Source of the DNA: Antennarius striatus
Taxonomy: Eukaryota > Chordata > Actinopteri > Lophiiformes > Antennariidae
Assembly: GCF_040054535.1 (NCBI RefSeq)
Contig: NC_090785.1
Span: 10,268,501-10,332,500, forward strand
DNA length: 64,000 nucleotides
Reading direction: 5' to 3'
The notes beneath the pieces were generated by a model that did not search any database, was not told the DNA's origin, and saw only the letters and a program-made list of their open reading frames with translations. Numbering within the stretch: the first letter of the stretch is position 1; the number at the start of each line of letters is the position of its first letter. Shown piece by piece: positions 26,216-40,983 of the stretch. The position numbers and the translations under genes were made by a program.

Positions 26216-26398
26216 CTTCTTCTGTTTATATTTCGCACTGCCCGCCAAATGAACGGCGAGCCGCAGCGACCAAAAAGGCGGAAAGCGCTTCAAAAGCGCT
26301 GCTGGAGCGCATGCGCAGTCTGATCAAGCCGACGCGTTCGGTTACTCCAGCTGTCATTCCTTTTCAAACTCCTGTAGTCGACCGCCATAGCTTCCAGC
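26216..26398. promoter_or_regulatory. Bidirectional promoter of pmf1 and tmx2
   Basis: Only 183 bp separate the two start codons. The interval holds a perfect NRF1 palindrome GCGCATGCGC (26307-26316), an E2F-type TTTGGCGGG on the minus strand (26241-26249) and a CHR-like TTTGAA on the minus strand (26290-26295). The last two suit a mitotic gene such as pmf1. There is no TATA box. Factor binding is inferred from motifs only. Confidence 0.7.
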
Positions 26399-29668
<3,270 letters not shown>

Positions 29669-29936
29669 AATGTGGAGATTATCCAATAGGGGCTCAATGA
29701 AGCCTTTAATTTTCATCTGACTTTGAATAAGAGTGGAGGAAGGAAAATACATGCAATCTTTAGCAGAGTTTATTTCTATGCAAGGCTTTTACCACAGCAA
29801 GTACCCAAAAGAAGAGCAGCTGGATGTTTTCCTGGGTATCTGGCTTGAAGAGGTGCCATGATGAACTTAAACCTATTTTCTAAGTTATTTTTTTTAGCAA
29901 CATTGTATTGCTTCAGGTGAAATATTACGAGACTGA

Positions 29937-29942
29937 AATAAA
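29937..29942 (+). terminator. Poly(A) signal of tmx2
   Basis: AATAAA 268 nt after the tmx2 stop; no better signal was seen nearby. It lies 65 bp from the opposing zdhhc5 signal. Confidence 0.7.
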
Positions 29943-29989
29943 AGATGAGGACTGAAACTGAAAAAGAAGTTAAAATAATGACACTTTCA

Positions 29990-31979
29990 TGCATTGGTTT
30001 GACCTTTTTATTCTGAGAAGACATCTTTTTAAAAAAAATCTGTATAAGGCCATTTTGGAAATTTCTTTAATGTACATGTTACAGATATTTGTGAAACCAT
30101 TCACCACAGCCCACATTAGTGATATTTTATCTCACATAAAATTATTCTTACGATACTCACATGGTTTCAAATTGTTCAGTGGCCACCACCCTTGGCCACA
30201 GCAGCAAGATAAACTCAGATTCTTTTTATCTCCATACACTGTTTGTGCCATTAATTATGCTTCTTTTTGTACGACCACCCCCATATGAACCAGGTGGAAA
30301 TTTTTACAATATTCTCACAAGTATGCACACCAGTGAAGCATTCAGCACAACAAATAAAATCACATGCACACCAAAGACTTAGCCTGGGAGATTTGAAAAC
30401 TTGTAACAAAGTCGTTTGGGTTGAACAAAGATACTTGTGTGCTACAAGCGTGTACTCATCCCCAAAAGACATGCTACATTCAGCCAGCACTGACATTCTA
30501 CTGCAATTATCACTGTGGGCCTTGACAGAAGAAAAGCCTTTACTGTAATGGCCAGTCCTGACAGACAAACTCAAATACAAGTAAGCAGTACTAGTTTTTC
30601 CTTTGTCAACATGGCTATTAGTTCAAGAATACAAAATGTACCTTTAGTTTTTTTCTTTTTAAATATTCAAATCAATCTTAAAATCTTAACTGTCGCAATT
30701 TTTTCCTCAAATAAATGCAAGGATAAATCCCAATTAAAAAAATAATGTGGTTGCTTTGTTATGAATAGTTCCAAGGCCAAAAAAAAAAAAAAGCAAACCA
30801 GTCCCTCCTTAAAAAATGCAATTCAATAGCATATCTGTTTCTCTTTTACAAATTAATAGGTTTCAAGAAAAAATATTTAGATTTCTTAAAACAAACTGCT
30901 TTGGAATTGTATCCCAAACTACAAGGTTGCTTCGTCTGAAATAAATAAGCCCTTCCCTCTCTGCCTTGTTTGGCTGGCTAACTTACAGGTAATGTTCTGC
31001 TAGCATCTTGATCAACCAATGGACACAAAATTTAAGAGAAAAAGAAGGGAAAAAAACACCAAAACAAGACATACAATGATCTTAAAGCTACAAATAGATT
31101 TTGCATAATGTTCCTCGAATTAACTTTACAAGCATACATTCCACAAAGATGTTTGTGCTCCAATCACATTTCAGAATATTTCTTTGTGGCTTTCAAACAC
31201 TAAACTCAGTCATCTGCCACTTCAGCCGTCCACTAAAGGATAACCAATTTCTTTGGACGATGTCAATTCCAGCAAGTCCTAGTGATTGGCTGATACAGCC
31301 GTTAAAAGTACACTGATCTGAAATTGCTTTCATGAATAATTGGACACAGAACAAATGCCACCATCAGCAAGTCACTTCAATACCTGACACATAGACCCAA
31401 TAATAATCTGGAAGATTTTATACATTTGTATAAAACAATGTTTTTGAAAAAGACATGTAAAACTAAAATGATACTGTTTATAGTTTGGATTCTTCTATCA
31501 TTGACTCATTGATTAAAAGGTTGTGTGGTCCATTTACACAGAGGAGACAAAATCTCTATTGATCAGCCGTCCGAAATCCTCCCTCTTAAAATCTTTGATC
31601 CAATGGATAAAGGCCATCCATTCATTAAATTATGAGCACAGTGGTCGAAACTCTGTGCTAATGTCCCAATTAGAACAGTAAATCTTTGAATAGTGATGCA
31701 TGTTCGACAGACATATCTGTACCCAGCCATGATTATGAAGTCACATCAGCTTATGGCTCACAAAATGGCTAAATAACGACAAACTGATCCTGGGAAACAT
31801 GAACCAGCATCACCTTCTTCTAAGAAAGGCTAGCAGTTTCGTTGCAAAGTTGTGTACCAGAAAGTTCTGCTCCTTTACTCTGCTGCAGTAAAAAACAGTC
31901 ATTTTTCAGGGGTCTGCAGTCATGAATAATATCAGCTTAGGCTAAACAGAAGCTGTCCAGTGACTCTGATGTGTCACAC
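29990..31979 (-). other. 3'UTR of zdhhc5 with poly(A) signal
   Basis: About 2 kb of non-coding sequence follows the zdhhc5 stop. The minus-strand AATAAA at 30007-30012 is the likely end. No open frame here resembles a protein family. The transcript ends tail to tail with tmx2. Confidence 0.6.
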
Positions 31980-34900
31980 TCAAACCGAGATCTCGTACGT
32001 GGTCCCTCCAACACCTGTCACTTTCTTCACCCCTCCTCCTGGTTTGGATGTGTTGTGATTGGTCAAGACTGGGCGAGTGGTGGATCTGATTGGACAGCCA
32101 TCAGGAAAGGGAGCCAAGGGGAGTGGGGGGTGGATTAGGGATGAGAAAAGAGGATACATGGTTGTGGATATGAGCGGTTCTACTTGAACTAAAACAAACG
32201 GCAAAATATTTCTCAACTGATGATCTTAAAAGGTGTCGGGTAACTATTCTTAATAACATAAAAGACAGACAAAACACTGAAGGACAGAAAAAGCAGCATG
32301 GTCAGACATGCTTCCATGGGGTTTAAACACACACTGACATGCTAATAAAGCTGAAGCAAGCATTTCACTCAAGCAATGCTTTCATACACACATCCAACTG
32401 TTGAATACTAACCAAGCAGAGACTGGCTGTAAATTGTAGAAGAAGAAAAGAAAGACTCACACAGATCAGGGAGGAAGAGGAGAACTGACATAAACCAGGG
32501 AGGAAGAAGAAGAGGATTAGGAAGAAAAGGAGAACGAGGAAGAGTAGCAGGTTGACAGAACTGGTGATGAATAACTACTCACTGTGGAACCTGATGCCCT
32601 CCTCCAGCTCCTCCTCCTCCCAATACAGCGCTCCCTCCTGTAGGCCGAGGTTTGTGCTGAGGCCACGCCTCCCCAGCGTAACCCTGGGACTTGCCGAGAG
32701 AGAGGCCGCGAGGTGGCGGGGAGACAAGAGGCTCTACTGAGCGGGATGAGGAGGAGGAAGAGTTACGTATGGGTCGGGAGGATGAGTCCTGATTGTGATG
32801 GAGAAGGTGCTGGATTTCAGTAGGTCCAGAGGAGTGGGGGGGTGGGCTGACAGCACGCAGGTAGGCCCTGTGAGGGGAGGAGAAAGTGGCAGAGCCCTGG
32901 AGCAGCTGTCCCTCCCTCTGCTGGGCGATCTGAGCTGAGAGGAAGGGCGATGTGTAGCCCTGCAGACGTGCACCGGGTGACACCACCTCAGACTGGCCTG
33001 TTCTTGTCGCTGAGGGGAACTGAGCGTAGGGCTTCTGTGGCGACAGCTCATGGGCTGCTGACTCAAATTCCGGGCTCTCGGATGGCGTCAGCAGGCTGTC
33101 ATAGGACAGGCTGCCATTCCGAGGCGTCTGATTGGCCAGGCTTTTGTAGCTGGTGTCTGTGGTTCCCTCTGACGGGAGCGTGGCCAGTGGGTTATGTGCC
33201 GTGTGGGCCGAGCGTAGGCTGGAGGAGTGGGATCCCGTTGACAGAACCAGAGAGGATGGGTAGGAGGTGTAGGAGCGCCCAGTCAGGGAGTAACCTGACA
33301 TGCCCCCTGATAGTCCTGCTGCAGTCCCTCCAGGGCCTCCGGGGCCCTCGCCTCTTTCGCCTCCCCCTCTGTGCACCCCTACACCTCCCCCTACCACTGT
33401 GGCCCCATCCAGGCTGCTTGGTTCCGAGCGATAGCTGGGTTTTTGGCTTGACTGGAGGATGGAGGGAGACGGAGAGTCAAGACTCTCCCCACGAATCATC
33501 TGAGGAGAGGAAAGACGAGAGGAAGACAACCAGACCGAAGATACAGAGGAGGTGGAGGGGAGAAACGAAACAAAGATGATGGCAGACGTGAATGAAGGAG
33601 GGAGATGAAATCGTTATCTAAACAACAGATAACAAAGAACAAAAACAGACTCACGGAAAAGAAATTGTAATAAAAAGAAAATGGTGGCGAGGGGATAACA
33701 GATGTTTGACTGGTGCTCTACTTCATCACACCACTGGACTGGGAAACACTGACTGGCTTGAACAAGCACTGCATGTCAGACTGTGTGTATTTACACATAC
33801 TGTACATGGAAATACAAACACACAGAGTAGAGAATCACACAATCCAGTCAACTCGAGGGAAAGGAGACCCACTCAAACACACAGAGACATTCAAAGGGAC
33901 ACACACACACACACACACACACACTGGCTGAGACTTACTTATCAACTGATGGCCACTGAATGATCATTTTAAAGTCGAAGTAAAAATAAAAACAAAAACA
34001 GGGGCATGGTATTATCCACAAAGTAAATCAGAAGGAACAGGGCATGTCATCCACCAGAACCTACAACAGACCGATGTGTTTTATAAATGCTCTCTGTACC
34101 TTGCTATGTAATAGTTACGTTTGCATTCAAAGGATATATTCAGATTCAAATGCATTTTTCAGGTGTCTGTGTCCGATCAGGCACAAGCATCTTTTAACTT
34201 GACTGTAAGTCGATTGCTCTGTAACAATTCATACCCAACATCCTCAGGTCTGTGCTTGTCTAAACTGACAGGTACCTTGTTTGGATGTGCGAGGGCAGCG
34301 TGGTTCCTTCCTGGGCTGTTGTAAGCCGGTCGGTACTTAAACATTGATGGTGTGGGTGGAGCCTCAGTCAACAAGCTGCTTTCTGTATGTGGGGAGAACC
34401 AAAAGGGACAATTGAAATCAACACTTAAGAACGTGTGTGTGTGTGTGTGTGTTTGTGTGAGTGTGTGTGTCCCAACCCTCAGTGTCAGCACGGGGACGGC
34501 CCATGTAACGAAACTCAGGCTTTGGAGGAGGAGGAGGCTCAGCATCTGCAGACTGGCTCTCCGTCTGATCCAGACTACTCTTGGACTGGAAAAGACAGAA
34601 TTCATACAAACAACAAAAAAATAATCAGGATCCCATTAAAAATAATATTGAATTTGAAGAAACAAAAAACCCTGTGGTTGAGAATGTAGCCACAAGGTTC
34701 TTGTTGCAATACAATGAAACCTTCTAGATTTTGCAGGTTCAGACATGTAGTTAATTTTTTTCCAGGTGGAATTGCAGCAAAGGAAAGTTAGTTTGAGCAT
34801 CTGATAAATTTTCCTAGTTACCACCAACATGTTTCTAGTACTGGATGACATTGTTTTTAATCGGTGGATCAAAAACATATATCCATGCTGGATTCTCTCT

Positions 34901-37203
34901 AGTCATTGTCAGAGAAAGGCAAAACAAGAGAGGAAGTCCAAAATTTGCACATTAACACTTCTACGCTGCTCATTGGATTTACAGTCACTCACCCTGGTGC
35001 TGTGGCGATCATTCTGGATCCCGTTGTCCAGAATCTTGGCCTCCAGCTGGGCCTCGGTGAGAGGCGGCCTCAGAAATGGTGGCTGTACTTCCATTGCTTG
35101 AGGACTGTGCCACCGGCCCACATATCTATAAGGTGGACACATGAATTTCATTCCTAATTAAAATGACAAGTGTAAACAGGGGAGGTTGAAATTAACAAGT
35201 GTCTTCGAAAGACAGGCTGACCTGGGAGCCTGGGAGCGGCACAGCACATGTGAAATATTCCTAAAACAGCCATTTGTAAAAGGGTTGACGCCTCCTCGAA
35301 ACTTTCCTGTCACCTGCAGTCAGAGAATGGAGGAGAAAAAACTTTCTAGCCTCAACAACAATGTTTCATGAAAGAAAAAACGTGTATGAAATTATTCAGT
35401 GACATGGGTTGTTCTGAGAAAACCACGCTCTTGTTCAGTGTGTACCTGTTCGTTTGTGGTTCTCCCTCGGGCCACTAACACAATGTGGAACCCAGTCAAG
35501 CCAGCAACTGGGACGAAAAACAGACCAGCCACACACATTACAGCCATACTGAGATTGTCAAGGATATCACAACGACTGCAGCCAAAGAGCAAGTAAATAA
35601 TGCCAACTAGAAACTCCCAAACAGGAAAACGAAGTTCCACAGTGTTTCCTGCAGTTAGTTAAATAAAGGATACGTAACAGCAGCATGTGGCGTGTCCAGT
35701 TGTTGGCGGTGGTGCAAGACGTAAACCAGGCCATAGCTAAATACGTTCACGATGTGGGTAGTAAGCGACAGCAAGAAGAGGAAGAAATAGCGATAATTCC
35801 TCCGACCAATGCAGTTGTTCACCCAAGGACAGTGGTGGTCGAAATCCTGACAAAGCATAGCGTTAAAATTGATAAGGTGCAGAAAAAAATAATAGGAAAA
35901 AATCAAAACATTAAAATCAGATAAATTTGCAGCTTTGTCTTCCTCCATTCAGATGCAATTCATGAGACACAACTAGGCTGAGCAGTGTAACACGCAGGAA
36001 TTTATAAAAGTTCATTGTAATATTAGGACTTGAAATTTAAAGGAGATGTCAAATTACAACTATATTTTATTTATACATGTGTAAGAAGGGCTTTCGGGAA
36101 TTGGTTCAGTTAACATATAATTTTAAAATGTACATTATAATATTGCAGAGGTTCTGCTGACATGCAGTCAGTGAAAAATACATTCTTTTCAAAATACCGA
36201 AAAAGATAAAAATTCGAGGAGCCACGACAAAGAAAGTCCACGATACTGTACATGTGTGCGTATGTGTGTGTGCACCTCCACACAGTTGTCGCACACTGAG
36301 CAGTGAGAGCACCGTGGCGGACGATAGAACCGGCAGGTTGAGCACCATTTCATGCGCACTTGGATGCCTCTGATCTCTACTGTTTTATAGAGGGGAGCAC
36401 GGAAATCATCCTCTTTATCCTCATCCTCCTCCGCTGCAGCCAACAGACACAAACACGCAGACTGTAGTTCGAGTAGCAATCAAATGGTTATTACGTCATG
36501 TCAAAAGTACTGCATAATGACAGGAATAACTTTCTACGGCAAATGCTTACCAACAACGTTCATGTGTTCTTACCTCTGGGGAAGACTCCAGGGTCCATGA
36601 AAGTGGCCATGCAGAAGTTGGAAAGGGTGAAGAGGAAGATCACAGCAACGTAGATGGGAATGAGAGAGGAGAAATTCTCTGTCAACCACGGACATCTGAA
36701 GAGTACAAAAAAGGATGGGAAGAAAATGAAAGTTAAAGGCAGTACTAATACAAAGTTGGGACACAGTTGACCATTCCTCAATGGGAAGGTTTGTCCAGAT
36801 GTCTGACAGGTAAAGTAACTGCCATAAATATAAGATCTGACATATTGAGACTTTTGAAGTTAAGTTTGAGTGACACTCTAATTAACATGTCTTCAGATGT
36901 AGCACAAAGGGTATATTTACACATGCTGTTAGCAAATTGAAAATGTCCACACATTTTACTAACATAGTCTCAACAGCGTCAACAACATAGTAAGCAAAGT
37001 ATGTTTGCACCACATTTCATGATTAAACTGTGAGACAAAGGAAGCGATACTTACGTGAAGCAGAAGAAAAGAGTGGTGGACCCGACCAGGAAGGTGACGG
37101 CTGCAGACACTGGGACATAACGGCTGGGTCGAAATGGACGGGGAGGAGCAGAAGCAGGGACAGCTACTCCTCCCCCGACCCCCCCACCATTGAAACCCGG
37201 CAT
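31980..37203 (-). CDS. zdhhc5: DHHC palmitoyltransferase 5
   Basis: Exons on the minus strand: 37203-37055, 36695-36574, 36433-36276, 35846-35674, 35548-35446, 35313-35222, 35125-34993, 34585-34477, 34382-34276, 33499-32583, 32085-31980; 2169 nt = 722 codons plus TGA (human 715). ZDHHC5 S-acylates plasma-membrane proteins. It has four membrane segments: [20 protein letters not shown] and a second around residues 60-80 before the catalytic domain, two after it. The cysteine-rich domain reads [24 protein letters not shown] is at residues 146-149 with C149 catalytic, followed by [32 protein letters not shown] follows the last helix. The long serine/proline/glycine-rich tail ends [10 protein letters not shown], whose EISV is a class-type PDZ ligand. 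The start is the first ATG in frame. The last exon's acceptor was chosen by phase and its pyrimidine tract (…ctgtccaatcag). Exon 5 has a second in-frame acceptor 27 nt upstream; the exon 8 donor (gttggg) is weak. Confidence 0.95.
33899..33924 (+). repeat. (AC)13 microsatellite
   Basis: Pure AC run in intron 9 of zdhhc5. Confidence 0.9.
34433..34470 (+). repeat. Interrupted GT repeat next to the zdhhc5 exon 8 donor
   Basis: GT-rich tract with two interruptions, starting 7 bp beyond the exon 8 splice donor of zdhhc5 (the transcript sees it as AC-rich). Confidence 0.85.
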
Positions 37204-39900
37204 CAGACAGAAAAAAAGAGGAAGACAGGGAGAAAGACGTAGATATTTGCTGTACAATTACTGTTTTATGGGTCAAAACAGCAAATATGGGGTTTGTTTG
37301 GTAAGAGTGGACATGACCAGTCTGGGAAAGAAAAACAATTGAATAGAAGCATGAGGGATTCTTCGAATGTGGGCACTAAAGCTCTCCCAGCACCAATACA
37401 ATCACCTCAAAACAGAATTCCTTTTATTTAACAACTTACAGCTTTTTGTGGATGTTTAATTTGTGAGCATAATCACAATAGAAGCATATAAAAGCAAAAC
37501 TATACCAGAGCAGTGTAATACAAAAATATGTGTAGGCAATTCATAAATATTTTTGTATGGCTTTACGGTAACTATTTGGTGCAACAATATAAATAAATCT
37601 AATCTTAAACTGCTCCCTTGCACAAGCACAACTTAACACAACTGAGAATGCATAATAAAGCAGAGGCAATCACAATCTACGCTTCTCTCTGCCCTAAAGT
37701 GTTTATATTTATGGCCATCAGTGTGCTTGAGTTCTGATTATGCCTTTCTGAAAAACTTGATCAAAAACTAAACCATCAGCAAATTATAGAGGTAGTGGGT
37801 GGATAGCCAGCAGGGTGAGAACAGAAGCACATACAGGACAACAGGCATGGGATTGAGCACAGCAGCTGCTGATGACTTCTGTGATTGTCCCGAGAGGGTT
37901 TATTTAGGCACTGGGTGGGTGGAAGAAACTGAAAACGGCGGCAGGAGGGACAGCTCCAGCGTTTCAAACCAAGTCTTCTAGTTGAAATAATTACACAAAA
38001 TCACTCAATCTGTTGCTGAAAACTGCTTGACAACAAACAAAAGTCCAACTAGAGTTTTTTTTCAAAATCCTGCTAAAAAAAAAAGTTTTTGCAAATGATG
38101 TATACTCTTGCCATTAAAATTAAAACAACTCAAATAGCCAAACAGAGTCCCCTCTGATTGATGATTGACTCCTGCCTTCAGTCTCAATATAGGGACGAAA
38201 TCAACTCGTTCCAAAAAGAAGCCCTGTGTATGTCACCGAGGTGTCATCACACTTGGTTGGGTCTGGATGTAGAGACCTCTCCCACCTCCCAATTCTCTGC
38301 AAATAGACCTCCTTTTCCATTTTGCATGTCTTAAATAAAGCCATGTGTCACGATGTCATGTAGTCTGATGCATTTTAGTCCTTTCTTCTTTATTTCACAC
38401 TGTCTTTTTCGCCCACTAGCTGTTTTTCGCCCACTGAAAAACAGAACACACAGTGGAAAAAATTAGCACACAAATACATAGGTGGCCAATATTTCAAGCA
38501 ATCAAGGAATTTTTGTCTTGTAATTATATTCTTGTACACATTCATCACTTTTCTTTGTCCTAAATGAAGGTAGTCTTGAACGTGACTGAAATTTTGTTTT
38601 GAGGTGGACAACTTTGCAATGGATATTTCACTTTCCACTCATGCTAATGTTTTATCAATGAAATTTTTTTTAACAAAATGCATTATAGATAACTTTACAA
38701 CTATTACCAAATTAAATAAAAGTTTTAACAAAGTATAACAAATAGTGTAATTGATGAACATTTTGCAGGCTGAAATGTTATCTTCGTTTTAAATCGCAAG
38801 ACAGATATTCAATAGTGATTTCACAACAGTCAGAACGACTAACTTCTGTGTTCATAAATGAAGTCGTTCTCCAACCTGCAGCTTTCACGGGCAGCTGTCA
38901 CCTCTATGCCCCCAGGTGGAACAACGAACACCTCCCATTACTGGAAATTAAAAACCACCACCGATCTGTGAGGGGGGTGGACGCCTTTGATACACAACTC
39001 AACCTAACTTCCTTCCTCTCCCGATGAAAACCATCATGTTGTTGTTGATAATCAGTCCTAATAAATACAACGCTGGGGCAAAGACGGCGTGTCAGTGTGC
39101 TTGTTGTTAATCATCTCATCTGCCCCACAACAAATCCCCCCCCCCACCCTCCGACTATGATGGGTGTTAATCCTAAAATCTCCCGTGTCGAGCCTTGTGT
39201 GTCATCTCATCGCAACAATCTGGGAGTTCACAAGTTAACAAAATAACTGAGGGGCCGACTGGGCTGGTATTTCGTATCCGTCCGGTTACAGTCGATGTGT
39301 TTTCAATAAACACGGAACATTTCAGGGACAATCACTTCAAATTGGACTTGGACGCTAAATTCGACCAAGCCTTAACGTCAAACAAGCAGGCCAGGACAAA
39401 CCCACAGTTCAACCAGTACACTGACCACATAAACATCTTTGATATATTACGCTTTTAACAAAGGGAGAAGACACTGAAATTTTTCGTCTGGTGTAACGAC
39501 GAGAGATTTAAATGCTACTCCTCCTAAATAATCAATCGGTGCTAGCGTCGAAAGTTTTTTGCGACGCACCTTCACCATAGCTTCAAGAGTTAGCCAGCGT
39601 CACCTGGATAGCAAAGAAGCTTTACACTCGCGGAGTGGCTTCCATGAACACCTGACAAGATTGACTGAAGCAACGTTCCCCCAAAGGTGTCAACCTTAAG
39701 AGTAGGTAAACCTAACAGGCCTTACCTAATACTAAACTTGCACGCTGTCCTGTCTAAACGGTGTACATTTTTAGTCCTTCCGTTCGCTGCTAGCACCTCA
39801 CTTCGCTCGCTAGCTAGGCCGACGTCGGAATCCCGGAACTACTCCGTCAGGTGGAAGAAAAGGACCAATCACAGATCGAGAAGGCGTGGTCTAAGAGACA
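37204..39900 (-). other. 5' untranslated region/first intron and probable promoter of zdhhc5
   Basis: No coding sequence recognised. Around 39720-39870 the minus strand is CpG-richer, carries a CCAAT/ATTGG box (near 39864) and a good donor (TATTAG then gtaagg, exon end about 39726), so a first untranslated exon probably lies there. A pyrimidine-rich acceptor precedes the start codon exon. The span also holds a poly-C/ACC stretch near 39138-39150. The exact transcript start is not visible. Confidence 0.4.
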
Positions 39901-40689
39901 TCAATAGCCTTGCAAAGTGAGGAAAAATTGTGACGTTAAGGCATTTTTTGTGAAACTCTGGATAATTATATTTACATTAATCCACTTGCTTTTGCAGAAC
40001 AAAAGTATAAATAAGGTACAGTCCAATCTAGAGCACACCCCTGGGCTGAAAACAAAGCAATTAACCCTTTAGCAAATATTAATAAAACAAACATTTTTTG
40101 GAAACATTTCGGGAAAAATGTTTCAATAATGGTGGTCTATGGGATCTTGCTAAGCACTTTGATTTGATATAGTTCAAAAGCAGTGTTCAACTTAATGAAA
40201 TTAACTCTACTGGGGAAGTTATCTTTAAAAACTTTAATATTGTGAATTATTACAACAGCATGCAGGACTGGTATTTGATGACTGCCAATATAAACTTGTT
40301 TGTGGAGTAAACAGCAAACATACAGTATGTATGTAAGTGCCCTAAACAGAGCATCTCACACTAGTACTGTATGTCCATTAAAATATTCCCGAAGGTTTAT
40401 TGTTGTTTGCCCAATTTATGTCCAAAGAAGAAATTAGCAATACAAAAGTTTGTAACCAAATCATAGGGAACACTGCTATGAATTCACAGACTCACTTATT
40501 AAATTTGCAATATTGGATTAGGTTTGGTTGAGCAACAATTGTATTAAGAAACATTTTCACAACTGTTGTCCTGTACATTAGGCAGTAGATACATTCAAAT
40601 AAATGCAAAACAGCACGCAATGCATAGGAGACGAAAACATGCTGCATGCGGAAGCCTGTAAAATTGAAACAAAGCAATGAAAATAGGAA

Positions 40690-40695
40690 TTTATT
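40690..40695 (-). terminator. Poly(A) signal of clp1
   Basis: AATAAA on the minus strand about 290 nt after the clp1 stop codon; inferred 3'UTR 40983 to about 40670. Confidence 0.55.
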
Positions 40696-40983
40696 CAACA
40701 AAAAAATATTACAAGATTAAAAAGATGCTCACAAAAATAATTGCTGCACTGCTACAACCACACCCCTTTCAACAAATTACTCAAACCCCAATCCAGGGCG
40801 TGTTTCCAAATGGGGCAACATTTACAGATATTCAGTGAGTCACCAATATCACTACTTTATCTTTCTCTCTCTTCCCGTATGTAGCATTACAAAGTAAAAA
40901 CAAGAGAACAGAGATACAAATTGCGCTCCTGTGGCATATAAACTCTTAACACAACTCCCACATTGAAGCATTTGAGTGCCACT

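Noticed and set aside
26216-26293. Longer N-terminus for pmf1 beginning at 26293
   Set aside because: The codon there is TTG, not ATG, and it would run through the shared promoter; the ATG at 26213-26215 has a good context.
32086-32216. Extension of the last zdhhc5 exon upstream of 32085
   Set aside because: The stretch is open but is a pyrimidine tract on the minus strand; phase demands one nucleotide before the codon boundary, which only the acceptor at 32085 supplies cleanly.
32950-33579. 209-codon plus-strand frame opposite the large zdhhc5 exon
   Set aside because: It is the shadow of a GC-rich, low-complexity coding exon on the other strand; no family features.
37204-37257. Longer N-terminus for zdhhc5 beginning at 37257
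   Set aside because: The codon is TTG; the first in-frame ATG (37201-37203) gives a start similar to known zdhhc5 proteins.
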